Assembly: GCA_945957605.1 (NCBI GenBank)
Contig: CAMFLR010000021.1
Span: forward strand, 58,814 to 122,813
DNA length: 64,000 bases
Direction of reading: 5' to 3'
Source of the DNA: an uncultured Isosphaeraceae bacterium
Lineage (GTDB): Bacteria; Planctomycetota; Planctomycetia; Isosphaerales; Isosphaeraceae
Numbering within the stretch: the stretch's first letter is position 1; the number at the start of each line of letters is the position of its first letter. The position numbers were made by a program, and so were the translations under genes. The notes under the pieces were generated by a model. It made no database searches, was not told the origin of the DNA, and saw nothing but the letters and a program-made list of their open reading frames with translations. Below, piece after piece: positions 44,407 through 53,444 of this stretch.

Positions 44407-44603
44407 CGCTGGTATTCTCCAGAGGCAAGGCAAAGCGGTTCGAGCGGCGAGATTGTTGAACATAGACGCCAAACGACTCGCATGCAACCGTCTGAGTCGC
44501 CTCGATGTGGCTAACGTGAGCGGTCTAAGGTAATCTGAGCGATCCCCAAAACCGCGCCCCTGGCGCGGGTGATATCTGCGAACACTGATGCGAGATCGCT
44601 GCC

Positions 44604-45350
44604 ATGGCCGAGTTTTTCGATCTGACGGGACAGGTGGCGATCGTGACGGGAGCCGGCCGAGGCATCGGCGCGGGGATTGCCGAACGCTTGAGCCAGGCTG
44701 GTGCCAAGGTTGCGATTCTCGACGCGGTTTACGACGCCGCTAGCGAAGTTGCTTCACGACTCGGCGGATTTGCCGTGAGTGGTGATATTCGTCAAGAGGA
44801 CGAGGTCGCGTCTGCGCTCGCGAAGGTTGAAGCGAACATTGGTCCCGTGTCGATTCTGGTGAATAACGCCGGCATCACCGGCCGGACCGACCTGAGCTGG
44901 AATTTGAGCGTCGAGGAGTATCAGTCGGTCTTCGACGTCAATGCGCTCGGGACGTTTCTGACGTGTCGCGCGGTTGTGCCGGGAATGCTGCTTCGGGGAT
45001 ATGGGCGAATCGTCAACATCGCGTCGATCGCCGGCAAGGAAGGAAATCCCACGCTTTTGCCCTATTCAGCGTCTAAGGCGGCGGTCATCGCCATGACGAA
45101 GTCGCTGGGCAAGGAACTTGCAGGTAAGGGCGACGTGACCGTGAACGCCATCGCTCCGGCGGTGATTCGCACAACGATGCTTGACGGAATGGCCCAGTCG
45201 ACGGTCGACTATATGATTGGCAAGATTCCGATGGGTCGCACCGGCAAGATCGAAGAAGTGGCGGCGCTCGTGCATTATCTCGCGAGTCGCGAGGCGAGCT
45301 TCACCACCGGTCAGTGCTACGACATCAGCGGCGGCCGCGCGACGTATTGA
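44604..45350 (+). CDS. short-chain dehydrogenase/reductase (FabG-like)
   Basis: A 248-residue NAD(P)-dependent SDR. The cofactor motif GAGRGIG is at residues 16-22 and NNAG near 89. The catalytic residues are Ser in VNIASIAGK and Tyr/Lys in PYSASKAAV. It ends in TTGQCYDISGGRATY, typical of this group. FabG and sugar or alcohol dehydrogenases cannot be told apart here. The structure of the nucleotide-binding region fits either cofactor. It begins at ATG 44604, and the HExxH gene starts 40 nt later in the same direction. Confidence 0.87.
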   Translation: MAEFFDLTGQVAIVTGAGRGIGAGIAERLSQAGAKVAILDAVYDAASEVASRLGGFAVSGDIRQEDEVASALAKVEANIGPVSILVNNAGITGRTDLSWNLSVEEYQSVFDVNALGTFLTCRAVVPGMLLRGYGRIVNIASIAGKEGNPTLLPYSASKAAVIAMTKSLGKELAGKGDVTVNAIAPAVIRTTMLDGMAQSTVDYMIGKIPMGRTGKIEEVAALVHYLASREASFTTGQCYDISGGRATY

Positions 45351-45390
45351 GCCAAGCCTTCGTTCCCGATCATTCTGGGAGTTCACTGGA

Positions 45391-46035
45391 TTGGATACCG
45401 GCGAGCAACCTGAACTCGACGACGATTTTGACTTCGAGGACTTCGAGCCCGCGTCCCCGCTCCCTTCGGAACGCTACTGGCTCGTTCACGCCAACGGCGG
45501 CCGGCAACTCATCGACCCGCGTCAGTTCGACATGGAATTGCTCGAACGGCAGGCGAAGCGCGTGGGCGGACGCTTGGTCCTCGAGCGCTGGATCGACCAC
45601 GGCGTTGTGGTGGCACCAGCGCCAATCGCGCCCCCTCGGCCGACCGCCGCATTCGATCCGCCAGTGTCGGCGCTCGCTCCGCTGTTTCGCTCACGGCTCG
45701 ATCGGATTCACACCTGCAAGGTCGACTTCGTCACAAGCGTGAGCTCGCGACCGACGAACCGCGTACTGGGTAACTACTACCGCACGCGCAAGCTGATTCG
45801 CATTTATTCGCACGACACCCAAACCGGCCGGCGTCCGCTCGAAGAACTGTTCGACACATACCTCCACGAAGTGGCGCACCACCTCGAATACACCGAGTAC
45901 GAGTCGTTCGACGCCGAGTCATGCGGCCGGGTGCGCGGACGGATGCACAGCCGCCTGTTCTGGCGGATTCTCGGCGAGTTAAAGACGCGCTGGCGGAATG
46001 AAGTTCGGCAGGCGCTACTGGACGACGGCTCGTAA
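45391..46035 (+). CDS. HExxH-containing (SprT-like) putative metallopeptidase
   Basis: A 214-residue protein beginning at TTG 45391 (LDTGEQPELDDDFDFEDFE) with GGGAG about 8 nt upstream; no ATG is near. The N-terminal acidic stretch is followed by ERYWLVHANGGRQLIDPRQF. The C-terminal domain has a zinc-binding motif in TYLHEVAHHLEYTEYES and a third ligand candidate in GRMHSRLFWRILGEL. The order HExxH, then H, fits SprT-like and other zincin folds in which metal binding and water activation are intact. The natural substrate is unknown. It follows the SDR gene by 40 nt and may share its transcript. Confidence 0.72.
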   Translation: MDTGEQPELDDDFDFEDFEPASPLPSERYWLVHANGGRQLIDPRQFDMELLERQAKRVGGRLVLERWIDHGVVVAPAPIAPPRPTAAFDPPVSALAPLFRSRLDRIHTCKVDFVTSVSSRPTNRVLGNYYRTRKLIRIYSHDTQTGRRPLEELFDTYLHEVAHHLEYTEYESFDAESCGRVRGRMHSRLFWRILGELKTRWRNEVRQALLDDGS

Positions 46036-46082
46036 GACGAACAGCTCGAACTGATTTCCAGGATAATGCGACAGTCCGATCT

Positions 46083-46110
46083 CGCTCCAATGCTCCCCGT
46101 TGGAGCGTTT
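46083..46110 (+). terminator. weak terminator-like hairpin after the HExxH gene
   Basis: CGCTCCAA (46083-46090) and TTGGAGCG (46100-46107) form an 8-bp stem with a 9-nt loop, followed by TTT. It begins 47 nt after the stop. The T run is short. Confidence 0.45.
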
Positions 46111-46177
46111 CTGCGATCGCGCTGCGGTCATTCTTGTCGCAGGTGATGGTGGATAGCAAATGGCCGCGGGAGCGGCC

Positions 46178-46215
46178 GAAGATACGTGACGACGCAGAGC
46201 ATCGTCACGAGGGCG
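46178..46215. repeat. hairpin element related to the one at 4933-4958
   Basis: GTGACGA-CGCAGAGCA-TCGTCAC (46188-46210) has a 7-bp stem and is similar, with three differences in 26 nt including flanks, to the sequence near 4934-4959. It lies in the 310-nt gap between the convergent HExxH and peroxiredoxin genes, which holds no further gene. Confidence 0.45.
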
Positions 46216-46281
46216 CGCATGCTAGGGAAGTCATGAAAGGATCGATCGAGCGTAATGCTTTAAACTCAACTCGAGCCAAAC

Positions 46282-46325
46282 AAAAACGCCTCGCGTACGG
46301 CCGTAGCCAAACGCGAGGCGTTTTT
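46282..46325. terminator. bidirectional terminator
   Basis: ACGCCTCGCGT (46286-46296) and ACGCGAGGCGT (46311-46321) form a perfect 11-bp stem with a 14-nt loop. A run of As precedes it and a run of Ts follows it, so it can end transcription both from the leftward peroxiredoxin gene and from the rightward side. Confidence 0.85.
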
Positions 46326-46348
46326 CTATTTCCTAATTTCTCGCCAGC

Positions 46349-46882
46349 TTACTTGGCGATGCCCAGGTCCTTGAGCGTCGTCGCGGTTTCAATCGCGGCG
46401 TTATCCGTCGCGGCCTTCTTGTTGATCGCCGCGATCTTGCCTTCCTTGTCGATGTAGAACGTCCAGCGGCTGGCGAAGCCGTTCTTGGGGTTGATCACCC
46501 CGTACTCACCGGCGACCTTCTTATCGGGATCGCTCAGAATTGCGTAATCGGTCACGTTCAGCGACTTGGCGAACTTGGTGTTGTCTTCGACCGAATCAAC
46601 GCTCGCGGTGAAGTAGGCAACGTTCAGGCCCTTGAGAGCCTCGCCCTGTTCCTGGAACGACTTGCACTCCTTGGTGCAGCCGCCGGTGAACGCTTTGGGA
46701 TACCAGGCAAGCACGACCGCCTTCTTGCCCTTGAAATCGCTCAGCGAGTAGGTCTTGCCGTCCGAGCCCTTCATGGTGAAGTTGGGGGCCTCGTCGCCGA
46801 CTTTGAGTTCGGCCGCGAGAGCGGGGAGGCTAATCGTCAGGGTCAGGGCCAGGCTGAGACCGATCACTTTACGACGCGTCAT
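46349..46882 (-). CDS. exported peroxiredoxin (PrxQ/Bcp-like)
   Basis: A 177-residue peroxiredoxin of the bacterioferritin comigratory protein type, preceded by a signal peptide (VIGLSLALTLTISLPALA), so it should act in the periplasm. GDEAPNFTMKGSDGKTYSLS opens the domain. The peroxidatic Cys is in WYPKAFTGGCTKECKSF. A second Cys comes four residues later (CTKEC) instead of the usual five in PrxQ (CTKEAC), so the resolving Cys position is shifted. A disulfide partner such as thioredoxin is expected. ATG 46882 is chosen before the signal. The bidirectional terminator is 24 nt downstream. Confidence 0.88.
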   Translation of the reverse strand: MTRRKVIGLSLALTLTISLPALAAELKVGDEAPNFTMKGSDGKTYSLSDFKGKKAVVLAWYPKAFTGGCTKECKSFQEQGEALKGLNVAYFTASVDSVEDNTKFAKSLNVTDYAILSDPDKKVAGEYGVINPKNGFASRWTFYIDKEGKIAAINKKAATDNAAIETATTLKDLGIAK

Positions 46883-47027
46883 GATGTCGAACTCCGTGGT
46901 GAATCGTCGTCCAGGAATTCTTCCCGTCCGTGCAGGAAGAAAGCCTCTGAAGAGTAGCAGAGCCGTCAATGCGCAGCAATTATTAAACGTTGATCCGCAT
47001 CGACAGCCCTTCGTTTCGATCGTTCGT

Positions 47028-48608
47028 TTACTTGGCCTTCAAGGAGTAGTCCTCGAAGCTCACCGAGTGCGGGCCAGGGCTGGTGTTTACGCCCACGACA
47101 CCAACCTGAATCGTCCCCTCAGCCCAGGTGGTATCGACCGGTTTGAGATCCTTCCAGGTTTGCCCATCGTGGCTGAAATCGGCACTGATGCGGCTGCCCT
47201 TGCGTTCCACCCTTAGGTAGAGTGGCCCTTCGGTCCCCGCCGGTTGGCGATGCGTTACACCCTTCTTTCCGCCGACGAGTTCTTCAAGCACAGCCTGATT
47301 GGCCATTTTTTCTTCGTCGCCCACAGAAACCCTGCGCTGGAAGACGAGATAGTTCTTGGCGTCCTTCCACAAAATCAGGCCGCCCGTTTGACGCGGCGAC
47401 AGTCCTTTAACCGTCGAGGGCGCCCGCGGATTGAACGTGCCATCGACCCTTACGGTCACCACAAAATTGCCGCGAACCGGACTCACCACCCGCGGCGCGT
47501 TCATCTTGTCGCGCTCGGGTGCGAGAACGTGTGCGGTGCCGGGAATCATGATCAGCAGGTTCTTCCCATCCGGCTTGATTTCGACATCGCCATCGGGGTC
47601 GACTTCCTGTCCAAAGGTTCGCATCGCATTCGTTTCCGGGCGACGTGTTCCAGCCTTCGTTAGCGGAGAAGTCCGAGCGGATGTGCCGCCCTTTGCCATC
47701 GACTCGCTCGCCACGCCGCCAATTTTGAGCGACGTCAAAAAATGGCTCGCGTCGGCGGTTGGGACTTCGGCATTCTTCGCGCGAGCGATCGCGAGCAGCA
47801 TGTAAATCGTCTTGTCGCTCGCAAACATGCGGCCTTTCGCCTTCGTCGGTCCGACCCCGCTTCGATCGAGCGAGGCGTCGAATTCCAGGCCTTCGAGCTT
47901 GCCGAGTTTGACCGGTTTGTCGGCGAGAATCTCGACGTTCTGGCCATACTTCTCGAGCATGCGCTTGCGAGACTGCTCGATCGCAAACTTGGTTTGCTCG
48001 TCGGGGATCGCCGTTGGTCCCTGCAAGGTGGTGACGATGTATTCGACCGACTGTGACTGATACGAGATCGTCGCAGCCGTAACGCCGCCGCCCGACTCAC
48101 TTTCACGCCCGTTCGGTTGACCCGGCAACTCGACCGTGTACCCACCCAGGTCGCCATTGACTACCGTCCAGCGCCCGGAATTCGTGCCCGTTCTCGTGAC
48201 GGTCCGGTTGCTCTTCGATTGAATGTTGATCCCAAAACCGCCAACCGGCATCTGGGCATTTTGCTCTGCCCGCGTGATCGGCCCTCTCCGCTTGTATTCA
48301 ACCGTGCTGCTGCCGCTCACGACGAGCTTGTCCTTCGTCAATTCCTTGACCATCATCCCGACGCCGGGAGGGGTAAGAACCAACTCGCCGTCGGCCAGCT
48401 TATAAGTGCCGACGAAGCTGATGTTCTGCCCCTTAACGGTCGCCTTGAATTTGCCGTCGGCACTCAGTTCCAAAGTACTTCCGGGGGGCGGCTGAGTTCC
48501 GGTCGCAACCTCCCAGACTCCAACGAGTTTGGCCGCATCAAGCGACGCCTTGGCGCCGTTTTGTCCCGCAACCGCCAGGGCAACGAACAGAAATGACGAA
48601 GCAATCAT
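47028..48608 (-). CDS. exported lipocalin-like/DUF1349-like protein
   Basis: A 526-residue protein with a signal peptide (ASSFLFVALAVAGQ). Residues about 30-110 resemble planctomycete lipocalin-like proteins of the TIGR03067 kind (KLVGVWEVATG, LELSADGKFKATVKG, GTYKLADGELVL). Residues about 160-290 form a separate domain (YTVELPGQPNGRESESG, SRKRMLEKYGQNVEIL). The end, from about 335, resembles DUF1349 (concanavalin-like): FVVTVRVDGTFNPRAP, TGGLILWKDAKNYLVF, FSHDGQTWKDLKPVD. Such domains bind ligands or carbohydrates; nothing points to catalysis. ATG 48608 lacks a strong ribosome binding site. It is divergent from the next gene. Confidence 0.72.
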   Translation of the reverse strand: MIASSFLFVALAVAGQNGAKASLDAAKLVGVWEVATGTQPPPGSTLELSADGKFKATVKGQNISFVGTYKLADGELVLTPPGVGMMVKELTKDKLVVSGSSTVEYKRRGPITRAEQNAQMPVGGFGINIQSKSNRTVTRTGTNSGRWTVVNGDLGGYTVELPGQPNGRESESGGGVTAATISYQSQSVEYIVTTLQGPTAIPDEQTKFAIEQSRKRMLEKYGQNVEILADKPVKLGKLEGLEFDASLDRSGVGPTKAKGRMFASDKTIYMLLAIARAKNAEVPTADASHFLTSLKIGGVASESMAKGGTSARTSPLTKAGTRRPETNAMRTFGQEVDPDGDVEIKPDGKNLLIMIPGTAHVLAPERDKMNAPRVVSPVRGNFVVTVRVDGTFNPRAPSTVKGLSPRQTGGLILWKDAKNYLVFQRRVSVGDEEKMANQAVLEELVGGKKGVTHRQPAGTEGPLYLRVERKGSRISADFSHDGQTWKDLKPVDTTWAEGTIQVGVVGVNTSPGPHSVSFEDYSLKAK

Positions 48609-48845
48609 TGGGTTAAGTCTCGCTTAAACAAGGACCAGATTCCCAACGCTCCCAACAAGCAACGCAATGAGATATTTCGCTGCGTTTTCGTTTGGAAGAT
48701 ATCATGGATGCTTTGGGTTGGCAATGAAGCGGCGGGAGGAACATCGTCGAACCCGCTCGCCTCGACCGCGGGGGTTGCAGTCGGCTAGACTGGATTTGCC
48801 GAAACGTTGGGAACGGGTTGATGCAGAGTCGAGGGGTGGTCGATC

Positions 48846-51638
48846 ATGTCTGAAGTCGTCGCCGAGACGCCGAAGCGTCGCACGCGTACCGCCGAGACGC
48901 CGGAAAAGTCGCCGCGCGAAATTGGCAAGGTTCTCGATTTTGCCCTCCTGCTCGCGTTTCTCGCTCTGACGTTCCTGCTGGGCGTTTTTCCGCTCAAAGA
49001 TACCGACTTCTGGTGGCACCTCCGCACGGGCGACCTGATTCGCCAGACCGGCAAGGTTCCCACCGTCGATACCTACACCTTCGGCGCGGCGGGGTATCCC
49101 TGGATCGACCTGCACTGGATCTTTCAAGTTCTGATCAGTTATGGCTATCAAACGATCGGCATTTCAGGAATTCACCTCGTCAAGTGTGTGATCAACTGTC
49201 TGGCGATCGGCCTGTTGGTTACAGCGAAGAAAAAAGAATGGCCGCTCTGGCTGATGCTTCTGGTCTGGATTCCAGGACTGCTCGTCGTTAGCGGGCGAAT
49301 GTACATCCGGCCCGAAACTCTGACGCTGTTTTATATGTCGTGCTTCCTGGCCGTGCTTTTTCGGATCGACCGCTATCCTCAACTCGCGTTCCTCCTCCCC
49401 ATCGTTCAGCTTTTTTGGGTGAATACGCAGGGGCTGTTCGTGCTCGGTCCCGGCCTGCTCGTGTTCGCTCTGCTTGCTTCGCTCCGACTGCCGAACGCCC
49501 TGACACCCGCGGCGATCCCCTGGTGGCGCACAATGCTCATCGCCACCGCACTAACCGGTGTCGCGTGTTTCGTGAATCCGTACGGCTTCAAGGGGGCGAT
49601 TTATCCCCTTCAGCTCATGAACACAATGAGCAACCCGATCTTCCGCAACTCGATCGGCGAGCTCAAACCGGTTAATCAGTTCATCGCCGAGAACGGCTTC
49701 ACGCATCCAGTTTTGCTCATTCAACTCTCTACACTTGGGCTGGGGATTTTCAGCTTCTTTTTGTTGATCATGTCGCGCGTGGTCGATCGTCGCAACGGCA
49801 ACCCTGCGCCGGCTCCCAGCGATACCAAAAAGAAGAAGACGAGCTCTGCCAGTAAAAAAGCGATCCAGGCCGCAAACGATGCCGCGAACTTCGCCCAGGC
49901 CGCGCTGTTGTTTCGGCTGATTGCCTTCGTCGCGTTCAGCTACTTGAGCTGGCAAGCGTCGCGCAATAGCCATCAATTTGGCGCGATCGCCGGCGCAATC
50001 ACCGCCTGGAATTTCGGCGAATGGGGCGCGGAGGTATTCAACCGCCGTCGCGAACAAGGCAAAACGCTGCGCGCGAATACAGGACGTTTGGTGTCGTTCG
50101 CATCAATCATTGGCGTGATCGTTTTCGTCGCCAGCGGCGCCTTCTACAATTTTTGTGGCGAAGGACGAACTGTCGGACTTGGCGAAGAGCCGCACTGGTT
50201 TCCGCACGAAGCCGTCGCATTTGCTGGCGGGGCGGACATGCCGACGCGATCGATCTGCTTTCACAACGGTCACGCCGCGCTCTACGAATACGCCCACGCA
50301 CCTGACCGCAAGACATTCGCAGACGCTCGCCTTGAAGTGATCGGTCCCAAGCTCTACACCGAATACGTCGAACTCGAAAAGAAGATCAGCCAGAATGCTC
50401 CCGGCTGGGAACGGCAGCTCGACAACATGCAGCGCCCGCTCGTGCTTGTCGATAACGTTCATTCGTACCAAGCTGGCACAAATGCAACATTGCTCACCGC
50501 AAAAGATTATCAATGCGTTTGGTTCGACGAGATCGCTGCGATGTTTGTGCATAAATCTTACGCCGGTGCAGCCCAGGCGCGGGGAATCAACTTCGCCGAG
50601 GCCCACTTCAACGGGCGCGATGGTCTCTCAACCGATTACACAGCCGAAGCGATGCTGGCGAAAACGTCGTGGAACATCATGTTCTCGCTACTCCCCAAGC
50701 CCGACTCCGTGAATCGCAGCGGCTGGCGCGACGTTTCGCACGCGATGATCTGGAAAGGACTCGATCACTGCCGCGAGCTGCGCAGGCTCGATCCCGCAGG
50801 ATTCGAAGGTTGGAAGTGGGCGGGGATGCTCGAATTGAGCCGTGAGCCGGCTGGAAGCGGCGAGCCGATCCCACGCTTCCGCATGGAATTCGACCCGGTG
50901 TTCGACCTCTCGAATATCCGCGCGAGCTACCTCCTTGCAGAAGCACTCAAACGCAAACCCGACGATGCGAACGCGCTCAATTCGCTCGGCGGCATCGAGC
51001 TTCAGCGAGGAATGTTCGAGGCAGCGCTCGCGCGATTTGACCGGTTCGTCGCGAATGCTCCCACGAACACCCCTCAAGAACAAATACGAAAGAAGGTGGC
51101 GGACGACCAGCGAGTGAAGATGATCATGGAGCTGGGCACGCCGCCCGAGTCGCTCAAGTGGAGCAATTTGAGCGACCTCGACCAGCTCATCAGCACGCTT
51201 TATCGCCAGGGCAGGGCAGCCACCGCGGCGAACGTGCTCGAAAGTGCCTACCCCGCCGATAATCGCCCATGGGTGGTCGCCGATCGTATCGCGACGATTC
51301 ACCTTCACCTCGGCGAACCCGCGCGGGCGCAAAAGCTTTGGGCCGAAGCCAAGAATCCCCCAACCGAGGCCCTGCGCCACGCACGAATGGCGCTCGCGCT
51401 TTTCGCTCAGACCGACCACGAAAGCGCGCGCAAGGAATATCAGGAAGCGATTCGCCTCGACCCCAAACTGTTCGAAGCCTATTTCGGATTGATCATCCTT
51501 GAATCCGATTTGCGTCACGGTCGCGAAACGCTCGACTTGATTTCCGCCGCTGAGAAATGCGTTCCACACAGCGCGGCAGGAGCAATGCTCGATCGCCTGC
51601 GTCTGACGATCGAGCCATACGTCGCTCCGAAAAAGTAA
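48846..51638 (+). CDS. polytopic membrane protein with TPR tail (GT39-like)
   Basis: A 930-residue protein. After a Lys/Arg-rich N-terminus come about 10 membrane helices up to residue 430. The first external loop holds PLKDTDFWWHLRTGDLIRQT, a D-D/E-type motif found in membrane glycosyltransferases of the GT39/GT83 kind. A Lys/Ser-rich cytoplasmic loop (KKKKTSSASKKAIQAAN) splits the helices. The second half is mostly soluble; residues about 690-925 form TPR-like helices (DDANALNSLGGIELQRGMFE). It may glycosylate lipid or protein at the periplasmic face and bind partners through the TPRs; the substrate is unknown. GAGGGG precedes ATG 48846. Confidence 0.78.
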   Translation: MSEVVAETPKRRTRTAETPEKSPREIGKVLDFALLLAFLALTFLLGVFPLKDTDFWWHLRTGDLIRQTGKVPTVDTYTFGAAGYPWIDLHWIFQVLISYGYQTIGISGIHLVKCVINCLAIGLLVTAKKKEWPLWLMLLVWIPGLLVVSGRMYIRPETLTLFYMSCFLAVLFRIDRYPQLAFLLPIVQLFWVNTQGLFVLGPGLLVFALLASLRLPNALTPAAIPWWRTMLIATALTGVACFVNPYGFKGAIYPLQLMNTMSNPIFRNSIGELKPVNQFIAENGFTHPVLLIQLSTLGLGIFSFFLLIMSRVVDRRNGNPAPAPSDTKKKKTSSASKKAIQAANDAANFAQAALLFRLIAFVAFSYLSWQASRNSHQFGAIAGAITAWNFGEWGAEVFNRRREQGKTLRANTGRLVSFASIIGVIVFVASGAFYNFCGEGRTVGLGEEPHWFPHEAVAFAGGADMPTRSICFHNGHAALYEYAHAPDRKTFADARLEVIGPKLYTEYVELEKKISQNAPGWERQLDNMQRPLVLVDNVHSYQAGTNATLLTAKDYQCVWFDEIAAMFVHKSYAGAAQARGINFAEAHFNGRDGLSTDYTAEAMLAKTSWNIMFSLLPKPDSVNRSGWRDVSHAMIWKGLDHCRELRRLDPAGFEGWKWAGMLELSREPAGSGEPIPRFRMEFDPVFDLSNIRASYLLAEALKRKPDDANALNSLGGIELQRGMFEAALARFDRFVANAPTNTPQEQIRKKVADDQRVKMIMELGTPPESLKWSNLSDLDQLISTLYRQGRAATAANVLESAYPADNRPWVVADRIATIHLHLGEPARAQKLWAEAKNPPTEALRHARMALALFAQTDHESARKEYQEAIRLDPKLFEAYFGLIILESDLRHGRETLDLISAAEKCVPHSAAGAMLDRLRLTIEPYVAPKK

Positions 51639-51671
51639 GGTTGAGTGAACTGTCGTTGAAGAACATTTTTT

Positions 51672-51745
51672 GGGTGCCACTGGCTCTGCCAGTGTTCTTC
51701 GTTTTCGATCACATCGACGAGCAGTGGCGAAGCCAGCTGCACCTT
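51672..51745. repeat. diverged copy of the GGGTGCCAC palindromic repeat
   Basis: The left arm 51672-51696 is close to the arms at 29481-29555 (GGGTGCCACTGGCTCTGCCAG). The right arm 51721-51745 is an inverted, decayed partner. It lies between the stops of the two convergent genes and could act as a transcription terminator in either direction. Confidence 0.6.
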
Positions 51746-51764
51746 GGTTTTACGTGCAAAATGC

Positions 51765-52664
51765 TCAACCAATCAGCGAACGCAGCTTCTTGATGTGCTG
51801 CGGAATCGCCTTGTGCGGATCCTCGGCCGCTTCGTATTCAAGCACGACGTACCCCGAATACTTCGCCGCGCGAAGGATCTCGATCTCGCGAGCAAGATCA
51901 GCCTCAGACTTCTTCGATCCCGCCGCGCTGATCTCGGTCTTCACCTGCACGTTGATCGCATAAGGTGCGATCTTCGCCAGGTCGGCATAAGGATCGGCGC
52001 CATGGAAGTTGCCGGTATCGAGATTGACGCCGAAATTCGGCGAGTCGACCGCCTTCACGAGCCGGAGCAACTGATCGGGCGTCGCCGTGATTCCGCCGTG
52101 ATTTTCGAGCGCAAGCGACACGCCCTTTTTGATCGCATAGGGCAACGAAGCTTTGATTCCTTCGACGGTTTGCGCCACAGCTTCGTCTTCGCTTTGCCCT
52201 TTCTTTTTCTGTCCGGCGAAAATGCGAATGACAGGTGCATCAAGCTCGGCGGCATTGTCGACCCAGGTTCGCACGAGAGCGAGATTCTTCTCGCGTTCCG
52301 GGCCGGCCGGATGGCAGAAATCATTGCCGACCGACGTGCCCGAGACGTCGAGACCGAGGTTGAATGCGTGCTGTTTGAGCCGATGCAAATAGTCGGAATC
52401 GACGTTGGGTGGGAAGTAGTACGACGTCAATTCAACGCCATCAACACCGAGATCGCCCGCGATATTCACGAAGTCGAAAAGGTCCATCGTGGCCTTCTTT
52501 GTCTTCGTGCCATTCAACGAGTCGCGATACGAATACGCTGCGATCGATAGCTTCAAATGGCTGGGACGCGTGCGATTGATCGGCTCGATGGCGCGAGCTG
52601 CGCGGGGTAGTACGGCGGTCGCAAGCGCGGTGGCGAGAAAACCTCGGCGGGTGATGGCTGACAT
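51765..52664 (-). CDS. TAT-exported sugar phosphate isomerase/epimerase-like protein
   Basis: A 299-residue protein with a twin-arginine signal (TRRGFLATALATAVLPRAAR). The rest is a xylose-isomerase-like TIM barrel: LSIAAYSYRDSLNG, GVDGVELTSYYFPPN and APVIRIFAGQKKK. The metal-site Glu is in SLALENHGGITATPDQLL and the Asp in FGVNLDTGNFHGADPYA. The end is GYVVLEYEAAEDPHKA. Known members are sugar or inositol epimerases, isomerases and endonucleases. GGAG about 10 nt before ATG 52664 supports the start. As it is exported folded, a periplasmic sugar substrate is plausible. Confidence 0.87.
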   Translation of the reverse strand: MSAITRRGFLATALATAVLPRAARAIEPINRTRPSHLKLSIAAYSYRDSLNGTKTKKATMDLFDFVNIAGDLGVDGVELTSYYFPPNVDSDYLHRLKQHAFNLGLDVSGTSVGNDFCHPAGPEREKNLALVRTWVDNAAELDAPVIRIFAGQKKKGQSEDEAVAQTVEGIKASLPYAIKKGVSLALENHGGITATPDQLLRLVKAVDSPNFGVNLDTGNFHGADPYADLAKIAPYAINVQVKTEISAAGSKKSEADLAREIEILRAAKYSGYVVLEYEAAEDPHKAIPQHIKKLRSLIG

Positions 52665-52845
52665 TGGTGTGAAGCTCCGGGCAGGGCGTTGGCGGGAATG
52701 ATCGAGCGATCATAGCGCGCCCATTTGTCCGGTGCCACGGGTTGCCTCCTGCGCCACTTGCGGAGGGCAAACCTTTTGAAGACGATAGGTCGAGGTTGAT
52801 CACATCCTAGCGATGACTGCCCAACGATATGTTCGGAGAATCGGC

Positions 52846-53301
52846 ATGCGGCCAGACCGGTTGCTTTTTGTGGTCGAACTCATTGCCTGGTTAAGTGTGA
52901 CTATTTTTGCAGTTGCGCTCACGATCTGGGCGTTGTTCCGATCCCGGATGCGCCGGGCCGTCGCAACCACGGCTTTGTGCCTCTGGTGTGTCATCGCCGG
53001 TGCCGCGCTCATGGGATCGATGTGGGCGTTCATGACTGTGGAAAATCATAATTATCAACAGCAGCAGATCGCCAAACTGCCCCCTGGCACGCCTGCTACC
53101 GACGTTGAGCTAAGAACGATGGGTGCGATCATCTTTTTTGTGAAACTGGACGAAACGGGCAGACGCATTCTTTATGCAACGGTGCTCGTTCCGCTGATCG
53201 GCACAGTGTTCTTGCTTCGCAAGATTTCTCGCGGGAATCCTCCGGAGAAGACCAAAACCGACGAACTGGAGCACGAGCTATTCTCGCCATATGGTCGTTG
53301 A
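52846..53301 (+). CDS. small membrane protein, unknown
   Basis: A 151-residue protein with three hydrophobic segments: FVVELIAWLSVTIFAVALTI, TALCLWCVIAGAALMGSMWA and ILYATVLVPLIGTVFLL. The central loop is VENHNYQQQQIAKLPPG. GGAGA 7 nt before ATG 52846 decides the start over ATG 52813. I recognise no family. It has lower GC than its neighbours and stands between the exported isomerase and der, close to two other small genes. Confidence 0.55.
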   Translation: MRPDRLLFVVELIAWLSVTIFAVALTIWALFRSRMRRAVATTALCLWCVIAGAALMGSMWAFMTVENHNYQQQQIAKLPPGTPATDVELRTMGAIIFFVKLDETGRRILYATVLVPLIGTVFLLRKISRGNPPEKTKTDELEHELFSPYGR

Positions 53302-53444
53302 TTCAAGACTGTTTTGACCAAGATGTTACAGTAGCGGCCCGAATAATGCGGCGGGTTGACCACAACATCCTTCCGTTGAAACACTTGAAGCGCGACGGGA
53401 ACCGGTTGTTTGGTGTATTGATGCTTGAGTGAAAGTGGAGTGCA

